This document shows positions 29,898 through 38,854 of a stretch of 64,000 nt of DNA, piece by piece. Source of the stretch: Pseudoxanthomonas sp. X-1 (GTDB lineage: Bacteria > Pseudomonadota > Gammaproteobacteria > Xanthomonadales > Xanthomonadaceae); contig NZ_CP083376.1 in the NCBI RefSeq assembly GCF_020042665.1, positions 780,001 through 844,000 of the forward strand, read 5' to 3'. The first letter of the stretch is position 1. Every line of letters begins with the position of its first letter. The translations under genes were made by a program, and so were the position numbers. The notes below the pieces were generated by a model that worked only from the letters and a program-made list of their open reading frames with translations, did no database searches and was not told the origin of the DNA.

Positions 29898-30004
29898 TCG
29901 CGCGTCACGCCTCTGGGGCTTCGATTCGAAGGAAGTCCGCTCCGTCCGCTGCAGAGTCTTGAACGGGTCGGGCCTGCGGCGGCGCACTCCCGGCCCCTAT
30001 CTCC

Positions 30005-30103
30005 GTGGGAGCCGCCATGGCGGCGATGGCGCTTTCCCGGCAAACCTCATCGCGGCTCAGGCATGGGCCGGTGAGGCCCCATCGCCGCCATGGCGGCTCC
30101 CAC
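30005..30103. repeat. REP-like inverted pair (25-bp arms)
   Basis: Arm one 30005-30029 (GTGGGAGCCGCCATGGCGGC...) and arm two 30079-30103 are exact reverse complements separated by 49 bases. Each arm itself contains the palindrome GCCGCCATGGCGGC. The GTGGGAGC start resembles REP/BIME units of Xanthomonas-Pseudomonas relatives. A diverged single unit lies near 32545-32593. Confidence 0.82.
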
Positions 30104-30172
30104 CGAGCGCGACCACAGCGAAAGCGGCTGGCGAAGCGTGCTCCCCCGGGCCTGCGCCCTGGCGGCGGAGAC

Positions 30173-30286
30173 AAAAAAAGGCCCGACAGGGGGAGGGACC
30201 TGTCGGGCCTGGATTTGTGCGGGGGGAGGGACCCACACAAATGGGGGGTGCGTGGCGCGGTGCGCCGGCGCGAGAATTGCTGTTGC
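30173..30286 (-). ncRNA. Candidate two-hairpin small RNA with identical UCCCUCCC loops
   Basis: A complete transcription unit is visible on the minus strand. TTGCAT (30320-30315) and TATGCT (30297-30292) are 17 bases apart; the predicted start is near 30284-30286. The RNA has hairpin 1 (30213-30242, stem ATTTGTG/CACAAAT plus GGG/CCC) and hairpin 2 (30179-30210, 12-bp stem AGGCCCGACAGG/CCTGTCGGGCCT) followed by a seven-base T-tract at 30179-30173. Both loops are exactly UCCCUCCC, complementary to Shine-Dalgarno sequences. No open frame is present. I infer a ~114-nt regulatory RNA. Confidence 0.72.
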
Positions 30287-30291
30287 GACGC

Positions 30292-30320
30292 AGCATAACG
30301 CCGGACTTGGTGCGATGCAA
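30292..30320 (-). promoter_or_regulatory. Sigma-70 promoter of the small RNA candidate
   Basis: The minus strand carries TTGCAT (5/6 agreement with TTGACA in the TTG-A positions being partial) and TATGCT (4/6) with an ideal 17-base spacer. It lies between the queD stop (30380) and the hairpins, so the RNA would be transcribed independently of queD. Confidence 0.65.
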
Positions 30321-30379
30321 CATCCCCCGTCCGCGCAACCGACGAACGGTCGGCCGCGCCCCGATGACGGGCCGCGGTG

Positions 30380-30745
30380 TCAGTCCGCGCGCGGTCCGCG
30401 ATAGCGGCTGCCGGCGGTGCAGGTCTCGTGGACCACGACCTGGCTGAGCATCGGCAGGGCCGGCTTGAGGTGGTCCCAGATCCACTCGGCGATGCGCTCG
30501 CTGGTCGGGTTGTCCAGGCCCTCGATGTCGTTGAGGTAGTGGTGGTCGAGGCGTTCGTAGAGAGGCTTGAAGGCCGCCTTGACGTCGGCGAAGTCCATCA
30601 CCCAGCCGGTGTGCGGATCCAGCGGGCCGGTCAGATGCAGTTCGACGCGGAAGGAATGGCCGTGCAGGCGGGCGCACTTGTGCCCCTCGGGCACGTTCGG
30701 CAGCCGGTGCGCGGCCTCGAAAGTGAAGACCTTGAAGATGTCCAT
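30380..30745 (-). CDS. queD: QueD, 6-carboxytetrahydropterin synthase
   Basis: A 121-residue T-fold enzyme of the queuosine/7-deazaguanine pathway converting dihydroneopterin triphosphate to carboxytetrahydropterin. Zinc ligands His13 (FEAAHRL), His28 and His30 (LHGHSF), the catalytic Cys24 (HKCARL) and the substrate region LDHHYLND are all present. Length and motifs fit QueD rather than eukaryotic PTPS. No other queuosine genes are adjacent. Confidence 0.92.
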   Translation of the reverse strand: MDIFKVFTFEAAHRLPNVPEGHKCARLHGHSFRVELHLTGPLDPHTGWVMDFADVKAAFKPLYERLDHHYLNDIEGLDNPTSERIAEWIWDHLKPALPMLSQVVVHETCTAGSRYRGPRAD

Positions 30746-30829
30746 GGCGGGCAGTCCGGGGCCGGCGCGTGGGCGTCGGCGGTGAAGGAAAGGAGACGCG
30801 CCGGCACGCGGCGCGTCCCCGATGACAGC

Positions 30830-32194
30830 TTAGTGCGCGGCGCGCGGCGCGCTCTGGCGCCGACCGCCGTCGCGGCGGCCGCCGTTGTTGGGCGCGCCGC
30901 CGGTGCCATGCTTCTTCGGGCCGGCGTGGGCGTGGGCCTGCGCCTGGCGCGGGGCGTCGCCGTGCGGACGGCGGCCATGGCGGCGCGGCGGGCGGTTGCC
31001 CGACGGCTGCTCGGCCTTGCCCGGCGCGCTGTTGCCCCAGCGGATCGGATGCTGCGGCACGAAGCCCTCCACATCGCGGATCTCCACGTCGCGGCCCAGC
31101 AGGCGCACGATCTGGCGCAGCAGCTTGGCGTCTTCCTGCGCGACCAGCGACACCGCCTCGCCGGTGGAGCCGTTGCGGCCGGTGCGGCCGATGCGGTGCA
31201 CGTAGTCCTCGGCCACCATCGGCAGGTCGAAGTTGATCACCTTGGGCAGCTGGTCGATGTCGATGCCGCGCGCGGCGATGTCGGTGGCCACCAGCACGTT
31301 GATCTTGCCGGCCTTGAAGTCGCGCAGCGCGCGCAGGCGCTGGGCCTGGCTCTTGTTGCCGTGGATCGCCGCGGTCTGGATGCCGGACTTCTCCAGGAAG
31401 GTGGCCAGCTTGTCGCTGCCGTGCTTGGTCTTGGCGAACACCAGCGTCTGCACGCGCGTATCGGCCGCCAGCAGGTGCAGCAACAGCTCGCGCTTGCGCG
31501 CGGTGTCCACCGGGTGCACGCGATGGGTGATGGTGTCGGCCACGGTGTTCTTCGGCGTGACCTGGATTTCCAGCGGGTCGACCATGAACTCGCGCGCCAG
31601 CGCCTTGATCGGCTCGGCGAAGGTGGCCGAGAACAGCAGCGTCTGCCGGTCCTGCTTGGGCAGCTTGGCCAGGATGCGCTTGATCGAGGGCAGGAAGCCC
31701 ATGTCGAGCATGCGGTCGGCTTCGTCCAGCACCAGGATCTCGATGCCCGACAGGTCCACGCTGCGGCGCTCGATGTGGTCCAGCAGGCGGCCCGGGCAGG
31801 CGATCACCAGGTCCACGCCCCGGCGCAGCGCGTCCAGCTGCGGGCCCATGCCCACGCCGCCGTAGATGGTCGCGGCCGGGATGCGCAGGTACTTGCTGTA
31901 GTCGCGCAGGCTCTCGAAGACCTGCGTGGCCAGCTCGCGGGTCGGGGTCAGCACCAGCGCGCGCGGCCGGCGCGGGCCGCGGGTGACTTCCTGCGAGGAG
32001 GTGCCCAGATGCTGCAGCAGCGGCAGGCCGAAGGCGGCGGTCTTGCCGGTGCCGGTCTGCGCGCCGGCCAGCAGGTCGCGGCCTTCCAGCGCCGGCGGGA
32101 TCGCCTGCTCCTGGATCGGGGTGGGATGTTCATAACCCTGCTCGGCCAGCGCGCGCAGCAGGAACGGGGCAAGCCCCAGGGATTCAAACGACAT
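30830..32194 (-). CDS. rhlE: DEAD-box ATP-dependent RNA helicase, RhlE-type
   Basis: A 454-residue RNA helicase acting in ribosome assembly or mRNA decay. It has the Q motif (PTPIQEQAI, residues 24-32), Walker A AQTGTGKT (45-52), PTRELA, DEAD, SAT, and the C-terminal domain with ARGIDI and HRIGRTGR. A basic His/Arg/Gly-rich tail follows (about residues 375-454), with HGRRPHGD- and GPKKHG-like repeats. The start at 32194 (MSFESLG) begins the conserved N-terminus; the reading frame stays open far upstream without conserved sequence. Confidence 0.92.
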   Translation of the reverse strand: MSFESLGLAPFLLRALAEQGYEHPTPIQEQAIPPALEGRDLLAGAQTGTGKTAAFGLPLLQHLGTSSQEVTRGPRRPRALVLTPTRELATQVFESLRDYSKYLRIPAATIYGGVGMGPQLDALRRGVDLVIACPGRLLDHIERRSVDLSGIEILVLDEADRMLDMGFLPSIKRILAKLPKQDRQTLLFSATFAEPIKALAREFMVDPLEIQVTPKNTVADTITHRVHPVDTARKRELLLHLLAADTRVQTLVFAKTKHGSDKLATFLEKSGIQTAAIHGNKSQAQRLRALRDFKAGKINVLVATDIAARGIDIDQLPKVINFDLPMVAEDYVHRIGRTGRNGSTGEAVSLVAQEDAKLLRQIVRLLGRDVEIRDVEGFVPQHPIRWGNSAPGKAEQPSGNRPPRRHGRRPHGDAPRQAQAHAHAGPKKHGTGGAPNNGGRRDGGRRQSAPRAAH

Positions 32195-32654
32195 GAGAAA
32201 ACTCCGGATGGACGCCCACGTCGCGCGGCCCCTGCCTGATCCGCGCGACGCAAAAGCGCCGCCGGCCACGCAAGCCAACGCGAGGAGAAGCGTGTGTTGC
32301 CCGAAGCGTTCCCGAACCGCGCTGCGAGTAACTGGATGGGCGGCCCGCGCCGACACTGGCGCGAACCGTCTTTGCGAAGCGAAAAGGCGTCGGAAGGAAG
32401 GGGGACGAGGCGGGGCTTGGGCCCTGGCCGCGCCGCTGATCCCGTCAAGGGAAACACGACTGCCGCTAGCGAAGCACGCCGATGTTACCAGATTCCAGGC
32501 ACGCCCGTGGCCCCGCAGCGCGCTCGGCCACGCGACGCGGCACTTCCGGTGGAGACCCCATGGCGGCGACAAGGCGTTCCCTGGGCCGATCCGACCGCCC
32601 GGCACCAGGGGCGTATCATGAAGCCTCAGTTAAGGCAGAGCGGCCGATCCGACC
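32195..32654. other. Divergent intergenic region rhlE / fnr-like gene
   Basis: 460 bases without a credible gene. It holds the leaders of two divergent genes. At about 32545-32593 a sequence GTGGAGACCCCATGGCGGCG followed by AAGGCGTTCCCTGGGCC resembles one diverged arm and spacer of the REP-like unit at 30005-30103. I see no FNR box here. Confidence 0.5.
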
Positions 32655-33395
32655 ATGAGCCTGCGCATCCAACGCAATCCCACCGATCCCGGTCAGACCA
32701 GCGTGGAGGGTCATGGCTGCCGCGTCTGCCTGGTGCGCCACCTGGCCGTCTGCACCGCGCTGCCGCCCGACCAGGCCAAGGCGCTGGAGGACATGACCGG
32801 CGACACCCACCTGCGCGCCGGCGAGCTGCTGGCACGCGAAGGCGAGCCGCGGCGCTATGTCTTCACCGTCCAGCACGGCGCCCTGCGCCGCACCCGCACC
32901 CTGGCCGACGGCCGTCGGCTGGTGGCGGGTTTCCTGATGCCGGGCGACTACATCGGCTTCTCCGGCGCCAGCCACTACCGCCACACCATCGAGGCGATCA
33001 CCGACGCCAGCCTGTGCGCGGTCTCCCAGCCGGCCATGCGCCAGCTGTGCCAGACCTACCCCGGCCTGGAGCACGAGCTGATGGAGCGTGCCTGCATCGA
33101 ACTGGACGCCACCCGCGACAAGCTCATGGCGCTGGCGCGGATGACCCCGCCCGAACGCCTGGCCGGCTTCCTGCTGGACATGGCCGCGCGCCGCACGCGA
33201 CAGGGCCTGGACGATGCGGTGGTCGAACTGCCGATGACCCGCACCGACATCGCCGACTACCTGGGCCTGACCATCGAGACGGTCAGCCGCTGCTTCACCC
33301 GCCTGCGCACCGATGCATTGATCGCCACGCCCGAACCGCACACCGTGCGCCTGCTCGACCGCGACAGGCTCGAGGCGCTGGCCACGGCCGCCTGA
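32655..33395 (+). CDS. fnr: FNR/ANR-type oxygen-sensing regulator
   Basis: A 246-residue CRP/FNR-family activator. Cysteines at 22, 25 and 33 (GCRVCLVRHLAVC) and Cys121 (DASLCAV) correspond to the four [4Fe-4S] ligands of FNR (20, 23, 29, 122), though the third spacing is two residues longer. The recognition helix TIETVSRCFTRL keeps the Glu-X2-Ser-Arg of FNR, which reads TTGAT. The cydDC/cydAB intergenic region 3.8 kb away carries a perfect TTGAT-N4-ATCAA site. Function in oxygen control is inferred. Confidence 0.88.
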   Translation: MSLRIQRNPTDPGQTSVEGHGCRVCLVRHLAVCTALPPDQAKALEDMTGDTHLRAGELLAREGEPRRYVFTVQHGALRRTRTLADGRRLVAGFLMPGDYIGFSGASHYRHTIEAITDASLCAVSQPAMRQLCQTYPGLEHELMERACIELDATRDKLMALARMTPPERLAGFLLDMAARRTRQGLDDAVVELPMTRTDIADYLGLTIETVSRCFTRLRTDALIATPEPHTVRLLDRDRLEALATAA

Positions 33396-33404
33396 GGCCG
33401 GCCC

Positions 33405-33728
33405 CTAGGGACTGATGCTGTAGGTGATGTACAGGCAGGCGCCGGTCAGCACCACCATCGCCACGATGAACGCCACGTCGGCCACCTGTTCGAGCCGGTG
33501 GTTGCGCGTGCCGGTGCGCAGCCCGAAGTAGGACACCAGCGTGGCGATCAGGAAGATCACCGCGTCCCAGGCCAGCAGATCGTCGGCCAGGGTCGCCTTC
33601 TGGTTCACCGCCAGCGCCACGTGCAGCAGGCCGACGCCGGTCAGGCACACACCGACCATAGCCGCCGAGATCGGACAGATCAGCGTGCAGATCTTCTCGT
33701 CGAGCTTGCTGCGTTCGGAGTCGTGCAT
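33405..33728 (-). CDS. Small three-helix membrane protein, unknown function
   Basis: A 107-residue protein with three hydrophobic segments (about residues 17-42, 50-67 and 82-104) and a hydrophilic, charged N-terminus containing Cys14 and Cys18 (KICTLICPIS). It lies convergent with the fnr-like gene, nine bases apart, and upstream of cydC. I do not recognise a family. A link to the oxidase genes is only positional. Confidence 0.65.
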   Translation of the reverse strand: MHDSERSKLDEKICTLICPISAAMVGVCLTGVGLLHVALAVNQKATLADDLLAWDAVIFLIATLVSYFGLRTGTRNHRLEQVADVAFIVAMVVLTGACLYITYSISP

Positions 33729-33819
33729 GGCCGAACTTGTTTGGAGGTGCGGCCTTCGACTCTAGCGCAGGCGCGCGCATCGGCCGTTGCCCGGACTTAA
33801 ACGCGGGCGCGCGGTTCGC

Positions 33820-35475
33820 TCACGGCTGCGCGCGGGGTGCGAGCCGGCCGTCGATCAGCTGCCAGTGCGCGTCGGCCCAGCCGGCCGGCAGGGCGTCGTG
33901 GGTGATCACGATGACGGTGCGGCCGGCGCTGGCCTGGGCCAGGTCGGCGAGCAGGGCCTGGGCGGTGTCCACGTCCAGGCCTTCGGTGGGTTCGTCCAGC
34001 AGCAGGATCGGCGCGTCGCGCAGCAGCGCGCGCGCCAGCGCCAGGCGCCGGGCCTGGCCGGCCGACAGGGTGCGACCGTGCTCGCCGACCCAGCCGTCGA
34101 GCTGGCCGGGCAGCGCCCGCACCAGGCCGTCCAGGCGCACCTGCGCCAGCGCCTGCCACAGGCGCGCCTCGTCGGCTTCCGGCGCGCCCAGCTGCAGGTT
34201 CTCGCGCACGCTGCCGGCGAAGACCGGCGCCTCCTGCGGCAGCCAGGCGATGTGGCGATGCCAGTCGGCCAGGGCGAAGCCGCGCAGGTCCTGGCCGGCG
34301 TAGCGCAGCTGGCCCGCGTCCGGGTCGACCAGCCGCAGCAGCAGGGCCAGCAGCGAGCTCTTGCCCGCGCCGCTGTCGCCGCCGATGGCCACGCGCGTGC
34401 CCGGCGCGATGCGCAGCCGCAGCTGCCGCAGCACCGGCGCGGCGGCGCCCGGCCAGCGGAAGTCCACCTCGTCCAGTTCCAGCACGCCGCTGGCCGGGAC
34501 GGCGCGCGCTGTGTCGGGATCGGCCACGCGCGGGGTCGGGGCGAGGGTGGCCTCCAGCCGCTGCGCGGCGGTGGCCGCGGCGTGGCGTTCGCGCCAGGCC
34601 AGGGCGGCGCCGGCGCTGGCTTCGAGCAGGGCCACGGTCATGAAGAACAGGCCGGCGGCCGCCGGCGAACCCAGCGTGCCGGTGCCGACCGCCTGCAACA
34701 GCAGGCCCAGCACCAGCGCCAGCGTCACCGCGCTGACCACGCCGTGGCCCAGGGTGCCCACGGCCAGCACGCGCTTGCGCTGGCGTTCGAGCCGTTCGAA
34801 GTGGGCGCTGCGCGCTTCGATGCGCGCGGCCCAGGTGGCGCCGGCGTGCAGGGCGGCCAGGTCGGTCGCGCCGTCCAGGCCGTCCAGCACTTCGGCGCGC
34901 AGGGCGGCGCGGGCCTGCGCGCGGGCCTGTTCCTGCGCCTGCGCGCCGCGCGCAGTCAGCCAGGGCAGGCCGAGCCCCAGCAGCGCGCACGCCAGCAGCA
35001 GCACCAGCCCGGCCAGCGGCAGCACGCAGGCCATGACCGCGCAGGCGACCACCATCAGCGTGCCCAGGGCGACCAGCGGGCCGAGCGCGCGCACCAGGCC
35101 GCCTTCGACCCGTTCGATGTCGCCGACCAGTTGGCCCAGCAGTTCGCCGGTGCGCAGGTGGCCCAGCTGCAGCGGTGCCAGCGGCAGGGCGCGGCGGAAG
35201 AAGCCGGTGCGCAGGTCCGCGCCGATGCGCAGGGTCACGTCATGGCCGATCAGCTTCTCGAAGTAGCGCGACAGGATGCGGATGAAGGTCAGGCCGCGGA
35301 TGCCGGCCGACGGCCCGAACAGGTTGAACCCCAGGGCCCCCACGCCGGCCAGCGAGGCGGCGGTGAGGAAGTGCCCGGCCAGGCCGAGCAGCGCGGTGCC
35401 GGCCAGCGCGGTGAGCGTCATCAGGGCCAGGGTCAGCATCACCCCGCGGCGGTGCCGGGCCAGGAAGGCGCTCAT
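33820..35475 (-). CDS. cydC: CydC, ABC exporter subunit for cytochrome bd assembly
   Basis: Fused membrane-ATPase half-transporter that with CydD exports glutathione/cysteine and is needed for cytochrome bd maturation. It has 551 residues. The membrane domain covers about 1-310. The Walker A motif GDSGAGKSS is near residue 365, the signature is LSAGQARRLALARALL (Ala in place of the usual second Gly), and Walker B is ILLLDEPTEG. The start at 35475 overlaps cydD by four bases (ATGA). Confidence 0.92.
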   Translation of the reverse strand: MSAFLARHRRGVMLTLALMTLTALAGTALLGLAGHFLTAASLAGVGALGFNLFGPSAGIRGLTFIRILSRYFEKLIGHDVTLRIGADLRTGFFRRALPLAPLQLGHLRTGELLGQLVGDIERVEGGLVRALGPLVALGTLMVVACAVMACVLPLAGLVLLLACALLGLGLPWLTARGAQAQEQARAQARAALRAEVLDGLDGATDLAALHAGATWAARIEARSAHFERLERQRKRVLAVGTLGHGVVSAVTLALVLGLLLQAVGTGTLGSPAAAGLFFMTVALLEASAGAALAWRERHAAATAAQRLEATLAPTPRVADPDTARAVPASGVLELDEVDFRWPGAAAPVLRQLRLRIAPGTRVAIGGDSGAGKSSLLALLLRLVDPDAGQLRYAGQDLRGFALADWHRHIAWLPQEAPVFAGSVRENLQLGAPEADEARLWQALAQVRLDGLVRALPGQLDGWVGEHGRTLSAGQARRLALARALLRDAPILLLDEPTEGLDVDTAQALLADLAQASAGRTVIVITHDALPAGWADAHWQLIDGRLAPRAQP

Positions 35476-37169
35476 GCCGCCCTCCGCACGCCCGGTGCGC
35501 GGTCGCCGGCCAGCCACAGCACCTGGCCCAGGCGGTCGATCACCGTTGCGCTGTGGGTGGCCACCAGCAGGGTGCGGCCCTGACCGAAGGTCAGCAGGGC
35601 GTCGAGCAGATCGGCTTCGGTCTGCGCATCGAGGAAGGCGGTGGGCTCGTCGAGCAGCAGCAGCTGCGGGTCCTGCAGCAGGGCGCGGGCCAGCGCCACG
35701 CGCCGCGCCTGGCCGCCGGACAGGCCGAAGCCGCCTTCGCCGATGCGCGTGTCCAGGCCGGCCGGGAGTTCGCGCGCGAAGCGCAGCACCTGCGCGGCCT
35801 CGGCGGCGGCCTGCAGCTGCGCGGGGCTGGCCTGCGGCGCGGCGATGCGCAGGTTGTCGGCGATCGAGCCGGCGAAGAGGTGCGGGCGCTGCGGCGCGTA
35901 GCCGATGCGCAGGCCCGGGCCCTGCTGGATCTGACCGGCCTCCGGCGGCAGCCAACCGGCCAGCGCCTCCAGCAGCGTGCTCTTGCCGCAGCCGCTGGGA
36001 CCGGCCAGGGCCAGGTGCTGGCCCGGGGCCAGGTCGAAGGACAGCCCCTGCACCGTGGCGCGCGCCGCGCCGGGATGGCGCAGGCACAGGTCGCGCACGC
36101 GCAGCAGCGCCGGGGCGGAGGCGGGCGCGGGGTCGGCTTCGGCGGCATGCGGCGGCGGAGCGGGGGCCGCGCCGTCCACGGCCAGCGCGCGGTTGATCCC
36201 GTCCAGCGAGGCCAGCGCGCCGGCGCGGTCGTGGTAGTGGGCGGCCAGCCGCCGCAGGGGCGCATACACCTCCGGCGCCAGCAGCAGGCAGAACAGGCCG
36301 GCGGCGAGGTCCAGCGGCGCGCCGCGCAGGTCGAGCATGCCCAGATAGGTCAGGCCCAGGTACAGGGCCACCATCGCCACGCCCATCGAGGCGAAGAACT
36401 CCAGCACCGCCGAGGACAGGAAGGCGATGCGCAGCACCTTCAGGCTGCCCTCGCGCACGCCTTCGGCGGCCTGTGCGATGCCGGCCAGGGCGGCTTCTGC
36501 ACGCCCGTACAGGCGGATCAGGCCCAGCCCGCGCAGGCGGTCGGCGAAATGCGCACCCATGCGCGCCATGGCCTGCAGCTGGCGGTCGCTGGCGGCCTGC
36601 GCGCCCCAGCCCACCAGCGCCATGAACAGCGGGATCAGCGGCAGGGTGAACAGCAGGAGCGTGCCGACCACGCGGTCGACGCAGAACACCGCGACCACCA
36701 GCGCCAGCGGCACCCACACCATCTCCATGCGCGCCAGCAGGAAGCCGCCGACATAGCCGTCCAGCGCATCGATGTGCGTGCCGGTCAGCTCGCTCAGCGC
36801 GCCGCTGCGCTGGCGCCGCAGCCACAGCGGGCCGCGCGCCTGCATCCGCGCGAACACGTCCAGGCGCAGGCCGTGGCGCAGCGCCTGCATCGCCTCGTCG
36901 GCCAGGGTCCGCGACGCCCAGGCCAGGCCGGCGCGCGCCAGGCCGACGCCCAGCAGCGCGGCCAGCGGCCACCACAGGGTCTGCACCGGCCGGTGCTCGG
37001 CCAGGACGTGCTGGGCCAGCAGGGCGATCAGGCCGGCCTGCGCGATCAGCAGTACGCCGCCGGCCGAGGTGGCCAGGCCGGCCAGGCGCAGGCGGCCGCG
37101 GACCGGCGCGACCAGCGTCTCGAGGGTCAGGGGAGTGTCTGCGGTGGGCGCGACCAACATGACGCCCAT
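35472..37169 (-). CDS. cydD: CydD, ABC exporter subunit for cytochrome bd assembly
   Basis: Partner of CydC. It has 565 residues. The membrane domain begins GRLRLAGLATSAGGVLLIAQ; the ATPase has Walker A GPSGCGKST, the signature LSGGQARRVALARALL and Walker B LLLLDEPTAF. Starts at 37169 or 37160 are both possible; neither has a strong ribosome site. It is divergent from cydA across a perfect FNR box. Confidence 0.92.
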   Translation of the reverse strand: MGVMLVAPTADTPLTLETLVAPVRGRLRLAGLATSAGGVLLIAQAGLIALLAQHVLAEHRPVQTLWWPLAALLGVGLARAGLAWASRTLADEAMQALRHGLRLDVFARMQARGPLWLRRQRSGALSELTGTHIDALDGYVGGFLLARMEMVWVPLALVVAVFCVDRVVGTLLLFTLPLIPLFMALVGWGAQAASDRQLQAMARMGAHFADRLRGLGLIRLYGRAEAALAGIAQAAEGVREGSLKVLRIAFLSSAVLEFFASMGVAMVALYLGLTYLGMLDLRGAPLDLAAGLFCLLLAPEVYAPLRRLAAHYHDRAGALASLDGINRALAVDGAAPAPPPHAAEADPAPASAPALLRVRDLCLRHPGAARATVQGLSFDLAPGQHLALAGPSGCGKSTLLEALAGWLPPEAGQIQQGPGLRIGYAPQRPHLFAGSIADNLRIAAPQASPAQLQAAAEAAQVLRFARELPAGLDTRIGEGGFGLSGGQARRVALARALLQDPQLLLLDEPTAFLDAQTEADLLDALLTFGQGRTLLVATHSATVIDRLGQVLWLAGDRAPGVRRAA

Positions 37170-37196
37170 TGTGCGCCACGGTTCCCAAGCGGGGCG

Positions 37197-37210
37197 TTGA
37201 TCCAGATCAA
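37197..37210. promoter_or_regulatory. Perfect FNR/ANR box between cydD and cydA
   Basis: TTGATCCAGATCAA, a perfect TTGAT-N4-ATCAA palindrome, lies 28 bases from the cydD start and about 60 bases from the cydA start. It can serve both divergent operons. The FNR-like regulator at 32655-33395 has the recognition helix expected to bind it. Confidence 0.9.
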
Positions 37211-37269
37211 GGATGAATCCGCGCCAGGCGCTCAAGCTGTCGGCAATCTCCCAAACCGCTGCTCGTGCC

Positions 37270-38844
37270 ATGCCCGACATGACCGTCGTTGAACTCAGCA
37301 GGCTGCAGTTCGCCCTGACTGCGCTGTACCACTTCCTGTTCGTCCCGCTGACGCTGGGACTGTCCTTCCTCATCGCCATCATGGAGAGCGTCTATGTGAT
37401 GACCGGGCGCGATGTGTGGCGGCGCATGACCCTGTTCTGGGGCACGCTGTTCGGCATCAATTTCGCCATGGGCGTGGCGACCGGCATCGTCATGGAGTTC
37501 CAGTTCGGCACCAACTGGTCCTACTACAGCCAGTACGTCGGCGACATCTTCGGCGCGCCGCTGGCCATCGAGGGGCTGATGGCCTTCTTCCTGGAGGCGA
37601 CCTTCATCGGCCTGTTCTTCTTCGGCTGGGACAAGCTGTCCAAGGTGCAGCACCTGGTGGTCACCTGGCTGGTGGCGCTGGGCTCGAACCTGTCGGCGCT
37701 GTGGATCCTGATCGCCAACGGCTGGATGCAGTACCCGGTCGGGGCGAAGTTCAATCCGGAGACCATGCGCATGGAGGTCACCGACTTCGCCGCGGTGCTG
37801 CTCAATCCGGTGGCGCAGGCCAAGTTCGTGCACACCGTCAGCGCCGGCTACGTGTGCGGGGCGGTGTTCGTGATGGCGATCAGCGCCTGGTACCTGCTGC
37901 GCGGGCGGCACCTGGAGTTCGCCAAGCGTTCCATGGCCGTGGCCGCCAGCTTCGGCCTGGCCGCGTCCTTAAGCGTGGTGGTGCTGGGCGACGAGAGTGG
38001 CTACGTGGCCGGCGAGAACCAGAAGATGAAGCTGGCCGCGATCGAGGCCATGTGGGAGACCGAGCCCGCGCCGGCCGGCTTCAACGTCTTCGCTCTTCCT
38101 GACCAGGACACGCGCAGCAACAGCGCCGAGGTGCACATCCCCTGGGTGATGGGCCTGATCGGCACGCGCTCGTTCAACACCGAGATGCCCGGCATCCTGC
38201 CGCTGGTGGAGCGGGCCAAGGAGCGGATCCGCAATGGCCAGCAGGCCTATGCGGCCCTGCAGGCCCTGCGTGCGGACAAGACCGATGCCGCCGCGCGCGC
38301 CACCTTCGACGCGCACTGGGGCGACCTCGGCCATGGCCTGCTGCTCAAGCGCTATCGCGACGACATCGGCAACGCCACCGAGGCGCAGATCGACCAGGCC
38401 GCCTTCGACACCGTGCCGCGCGTGGCGCCGCTGTTCTGGCTGTTCCGCGCGATGGCCGGGCTGGGCTTCTACTTCATCGCCTTTTTCGCGCTGGCCTTCT
38501 GGTACGCCAGCAAGCACACGCTGCACGAGAAGCGCTGGTTCCTGAAGCTCGCGTTCTGGACGCTGCTGCTGCCGTGGGTGGCGATCGAGGCGGGCTGGAT
38601 CGTGGCCGAGTACGGCCGCCAGCCGTGGATCATCGACGGCGTGCTGCCGACCTTCTTCGCCGCCTCGGGACTGAAGCTGCACCAGATCCTGATCAGCCTG
38701 GGCGTGTTCGTCGGCCTCTACACCACGCTGGCGGTGATCGAGATCTACCTGCTGCGCAAGACCATCCTCAAGGGCCCCACCGAGGTCTCCGGTGGGCGCC
38801 AGCCCGATACCACTGGCGCCCCGCTCGCCGCCGTCAACGCCTGA
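37270..38844 (+). CDS. cydA: Cytochrome bd ubiquinol oxidase subunit I
   Basis: Catalytic haem subunit of the high-affinity quinol oxidase in the inner membrane. It has 524 residues from 37270 ([20 protein letters not shown]); 37279 is equally good. An upstream ATG at 37213 directly follows the FNR box and is probably not used. Haem ligand His is in ALYHFLFVP; the quinol-site residues lie in [21 protein letters not shown] long Q-loop insertion ([16 protein letters not shown] region) makes it an E. coli-like L-type CydA. Confidence 0.94.
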   Translation: MPDMTVVELSRLQFALTALYHFLFVPLTLGLSFLIAIMESVYVMTGRDVWRRMTLFWGTLFGINFAMGVATGIVMEFQFGTNWSYYSQYVGDIFGAPLAIEGLMAFFLEATFIGLFFFGWDKLSKVQHLVVTWLVALGSNLSALWILIANGWMQYPVGAKFNPETMRMEVTDFAAVLLNPVAQAKFVHTVSAGYVCGAVFVMAISAWYLLRGRHLEFAKRSMAVAASFGLAASLSVVVLGDESGYVAGENQKMKLAAIEAMWETEPAPAGFNVFALPDQDTRSNSAEVHIPWVMGLIGTRSFNTEMPGILPLVERAKERIRNGQQAYAALQALRADKTDAAARATFDAHWGDLGHGLLLKRYRDDIGNATEAQIDQAAFDTVPRVAPLFWLFRAMAGLGFYFIAFFALAFWYASKHTLHEKRWFLKLAFWTLLLPWVAIEAGWIVAEYGRQPWIIDGVLPTFFAASGLKLHQILISLGVFVGLYTTLAVIEIYLLRKTILKGPTEVSGGRQPDTTGAPLAAVNA

Positions 38845-38854
38845 AGGTCATCTC

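Larger units (their letters stand above)
29638..30172. other. Intergenic region with two large inverted repeats
   Basis: 535 bases without a gene, upstream of msrC (leftward). It holds a perfect 27-bp inverted repeat (29782-29808 / 29871-29897), a small nested hairpin, and a 25-bp REP-like inverted pair (30005-30029 / 30079-30103). Each is listed separately. Confidence 0.7.

Noticed and set aside
33820..37188. A single 1122-codon frame covering cydC and running antisense-in-frame through cydD
   Set aside because: Only the part from 35475 to 33820 encodes CydC; upstream the frame is Pro/Arg-rich nonsense while CydD is in another frame. It is not a CydDC fusion.
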